From positions 1-51,649 of the forward strand of contig CAZGGW010000003.1 in the NCBI GenBank assembly GCA_964525365.1: a stretch of DNA of 51,649 bases. The letters run 5' to 3'. Position numbers and translations under genes: made by a program. Positions 49,533-51,649 of this stretch are shown here, in pieces; the first letter of the stretch is position 1, and the number at the start of each line of letters is the position of its first letter. The notes under the pieces are model-generated. The model saw nothing but the letters and a program-made list of their open reading frames with translations, searched no databases and was not told the origin of the DNA. Source of the stretch: CAZGGW01 sp964525365 (GTDB taxonomy: Bacteria; Bacillota_I; Bacilli_A; RF39; UBA660).

Positions 49533-50528
49533 TTAACTAACTTTTCTTAATTGTTTTACTTTATGTGCATCTTTTCCAGCTTCATCCCATATATCTTCAT
49601 AACCATAAAGTCTTTCATCAACATTAAAATATTGTATATTTCCTTTGTCATCAGACCAACACTCTATAAAAACGCCTCCTAAAGCATTGGATAAACTTTT
49701 CTTTGTTTGAAATTGAGTTTTGTCACATAAAGATGGTACTTCCACACAATGTACATTTCTATAAACAAATGAATAAAATTTATGATAATGACCAATATAT
49801 AATGCTTTAGGTTTATTACCAGACTCAAGTTCTTCAATTCTTTTTTGTGGTTTATATGAAAGTGCATATGAACTACCATCTCCAGGATGGTCAAGTGTTA
49901 TCTTAACATTATTATTTTTTACATTAACTTGATCTTGGCCTAAATAGATCATATCTTTCCTACATCGCGGTATCCAAAATCCTAATGTAGCTTGCCCATT
50001 TTTATAATGCGTTTCATCATGACTTCCTAAAATAAAATATGTGGTTATTCCCTCTATTTGTGGATACATATCCACTACATATCCTGCTTGCTCATCAAAT
50101 CCATGAAGAAATAGTTGTCTTGGTTGTTCTTTTCTAATGGATGTATAATCACCATCAACGATATCGCCTATATGATATACAGTATCTATTTCTTTCTTAT
50201 AAGCTTCTTCATATAATTCGTTTAATAAATGAAGTTGTTGACGATTGTTTCCAAAATGAGTATCAGACACTAGAAGATACTTTGAATAAATACATTCTCC
50301 CATAGGAAGTTTTATTGTCCTTTGTATTTTTCTAATTGGCTTTTTCATTATTATTTTTTGATTATCATCTGTTTCAATTATTTCAAGCTTTTTATTATAT
50401 ACAGTATTAAGTATTTCAACAACCCCATACATTTCTATTAAAGTAAGCCCTAAATAATTAGCAGTTTCTTCAAGTGTTTTTCCGCTTTTAATTAGTTTGT
50501 ATATTTTGTTTGCTTTTTCAAGATCCAT
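49533..50528 (-). CDS. Calcineurin-like metallophosphoesterase with N-terminal helical domain
   Basis: 331 residues. Residues ~1-50 are helical (DLEKANKIYKLIKSGKTLEE, an HTH-like clock). The phosphoesterase domain has all motifs: SDTHFG (D89, H91), HIGDIVDG (D122), LGSHDE (H170), a His in LDHPGDG (H214) and IGHYHKF (H247, H249). It follows the degenerate paralogue with a 1-nt overlap. Family members cleave phosphodiesters of nucleotides or act as nucleases; the substrate is unknown. The HTH plus phosphoesterase arrangement suggests a nucleic-acid or signalling nucleotide target. Confidence 0.9.
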   Translation of the reverse strand: MDLEKANKIYKLIKSGKTLEETANYLGLTLIEMYGVVEILNTVYNKKLEIIETDDNQKIIMKKPIRKIQRTIKLPMGECIYSKYLLVSDTHFGNNRQQLHLLNELYEEAYKKEIDTVYHIGDIVDGDYTSIRKEQPRQLFLHGFDEQAGYVVDMYPQIEGITTYFILGSHDETHYKNGQATLGFWIPRCRKDMIYLGQDQVNVKNNNVKITLDHPGDGSSYALSYKPQKRIEELESGNKPKALYIGHYHKFYSFVYRNVHCVEVPSLCDKTQFQTKKSLSNALGGVFIECWSDDKGNIQYFNVDERLYGYEDIWDEAGKDAHKVKQLRKVS

Positions 50529-51520
50529 TAATTAATACCTCCTTTTTTTAATACTCGAGCACGCTCATAATCATTATCAAAGGTCGTATAATAAATATCA
50601 TCATATGCACTACATTTCACAAATTTTCCATGTTTATCAGTTTCAATCTCCATTACCCATGCGCCTACTGTATTAGCATATTCTTTTTCTTCCATTTCCC
50701 AAGTACTAGCACACATTGACGGGATAGACATTACTTTTACATCTCTATATGTAAACTTCTCGGACTGTAAAAGCCCACCATATAATATAATGTCTGGTTT
50801 ATCTTCACTACGCATTGCATCTATAAGCTTTTGAGCTCTGTAACTTTGAGTATATGTTTTTCTTTGCGTACGATTAATTAAAAATAAACTTGTATTATCA
50901 ATATTAATATTACATCTAGTATTCCCTATATAATTTAAATCTTCTCTTCCTAAAGATATTTGTTTACCTATATCCATTTTATTAGCAACTAAATGAGTAT
51001 GATCTTTTTTTCCAGTAATAAAATATGTAGTCATACCTTCTATGTATGGAAAATTGTCGACTACGTACTTTGCTTGACTCATCGTATCTTTTACAATTAA
51101 AGTATAAATATTGTTACTAGTTATTTTATATAAACCTTCAGTTATATTTCCAGCAATTAATACATCTCTTACACCTTGGTTATATGCTTTTAAATACACT
51201 TCATTTAGTATTGAAGGTTGGGCAAAAATAGAGCCCATTCTCAAATCCGAAATAACCAAAAACTTCTTTTTGTGATTTTCATCAGTAGAAAAAGAATATG
51301 TATAATCTCTTCTATAATTTTTATCACCTTGATTGATTAAATAAATACCATCATCTTTTGCCACTATTACAAAATTAACCCCTGTGTTTTTAAGCAATCC
51401 AACTAACCCCATTGCTTTTTCTTGTGATACCTCTAACTCTTCAGATAAATCTTTAAGCGATATTTCATCCTCAGTAAGTTCCATCATCTCTTCTAATAAA
51501 TCACTATAATCATCATTCAT
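50528..51520 (-). CDS. Catalytically degenerate metallophosphoesterase paralogue
   Basis: 330 residues aligned along its whole length with the neighbour at 49533: winged-helix-like N-terminus (LKDLSEELEVSQEKAMGLVG), then a calcineurin-like fold. The metal ligands are replaced: SDLRMG (D92 kept, His to Arg94), AGNITEG (Asp to Asn125), TGKKDHTH in place of GSHDE, NRTQR in place of DHPGDG, and YGGLLQ in place of GHYHK. It should therefore be inactive, yet the frame is intact. It starts the pair and overlaps it by 1 nt, so a regulatory or heterodimer subunit is likely. Confidence 0.88.
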   Translation of the reverse strand: MNDDYSDLLEEMMELTEDEISLKDLSEELEVSQEKAMGLVGLLKNTGVNFVIVAKDDGIYLINQGDKNYRRDYTYSFSTDENHKKKFLVISDLRMGSIFAQPSILNEVYLKAYNQGVRDVLIAGNITEGLYKITSNNIYTLIVKDTMSQAKYVVDNFPYIEGMTTYFITGKKDHTHLVANKMDIGKQISLGREDLNYIGNTRCNINIDNTSLFLINRTQRKTYTQSYRAQKLIDAMRSEDKPDIILYGGLLQSEKFTYRDVKVMSIPSMCASTWEMEEKEYANTVGAWVMEIETDKHGKFVKCSAYDDIYYTTFDNDYERARVLKKGGIN

Positions 51521-51543
51521 AAAACCTCCATCAAAGATAAAAG

Positions 51544-51568
51544 GAATAAAGCATCACTCTTTATTCCC
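51544..51568 (-). terminator. Hairpin upstream of the phosphoesterase pair
   Basis: Minus strand GGAATAAAG, 7-nt loop, CTTTATTCC, then TTTTATCTTT. It is probably the terminator of a gene beyond the right edge. It sits 24 nt before the start of the phosphoesterase gene. Confidence 0.65.
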
Positions 51569-51649
51569 TCCTTTACTCTCTAAAATAATAATATCTTATT
51601 TCAAAGTATTTAGCAACAATAATTTTCATTTTTTATCATTTTCCATGAT

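Noticed and set aside
1..51649. Mycoplasma-type code (TGA as Trp)
   Set aside because: TGA acts as a stop in overlapping ATGA junctions (spoVAC/spoVAD, spoIIAA/sigF region) and Trp positions are written TGG.

Overview
The window looks like a chromosomal segment of a low-GC, Gram-positive, endospore-forming Bacillota (Bacilli-like, probably host-associated). Supporting signs are very A+T-rich DNA, strong AGGAGG ribosome binding sites, TTGACA/TATAAT promoters, a T-box upstream of tyrS, teichoic-acid-type export genes, a class B-like sortase with a PQTGE substrate, and spoIIA/sigF/spoVA sporulation genes. TGA is used as a stop (for example at the spoVAC/spoVAD ATGA overlap), so the standard bacterial code applies and this is not a Mycoplasma-type code.

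Layout. 1-1.5 kb: str operon on the minus strand (rpsL, an inserted 79-codon gene, rpsG, 5' part of fusA). 1.5-8.5 kb: XRE regulator, short SSB, cysteine desulfurase, HIT protein with a membrane-anchored surface protein, HerA-like ATPase, and tyrS behind a compact T-box. 8.7-20.7 kb: one tightly packed minus-strand unit of eleven genes that reads as a complete route for making a phosphonate and putting it on an exported glycopolymer. PEP mutase, phosphonopyruvate decarboxylase and an alcohol-dehydrogenase-type reductase give 2-hydroxyethylphosphonate; cytidylyltransferase domains activate it; four LicD-type domains can transfer it; a TagB/F-like protein, GalE and a TagG/TagH exporter supply the polymer side. 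A TagO/WecA-like initiating transferase follows. 22-25.7 kb: a secreted glucosaminidase-like wall hydrolase ending in a type I dockerin, followed 9 nt later by a membrane-anchored cohesin-like protein. 25.7-32.9 kb: single genes (MFS-like protein, collagen-like spore-coat protein, MscS channel, esterase, surface Big_2 protein, hydroxyacyl-CoA dehydrogenase).

33-35.3 kb: a methyltransferase behind a leader ORF and an attenuator-like hairpin that is a near-copy of the tRNA-Leu terminator 1.36 kb away, a patch of short TTCCTGA repeats, a 57-residue membrane protein not reported by simple ORF calling, and tRNA-Leu(CAA). 35.3-44.9 kb: FAD oxidoreductase, scpA/scpB, and a sporulation block (spoVAE, spoVAD, spoVAC, sigF, spoIIAA, then dacF) whose order matches Bacillus subtilis but with no spoIIAB, spoVAA or spoVAB. 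Two Spo0A-box-like sites lie upstream of spoIIAA. A sortase and its likely substrate follow. 44.9-51.6 kb: Smr protein, ABC exporter, tRNA-Met, glycolipid glucosyltransferase, CofE-like ligase, and a tandem pair of metallophosphoesterases in which one copy has lost its metal-binding motifs.

The most interesting systems are the phosphonate/LicD/TagGH cluster, the two-gene cohesin-dockerin wall-hydrolase pair, the spoIIA operon without its anti-sigma factor, and the active/dead phosphoesterase pair.
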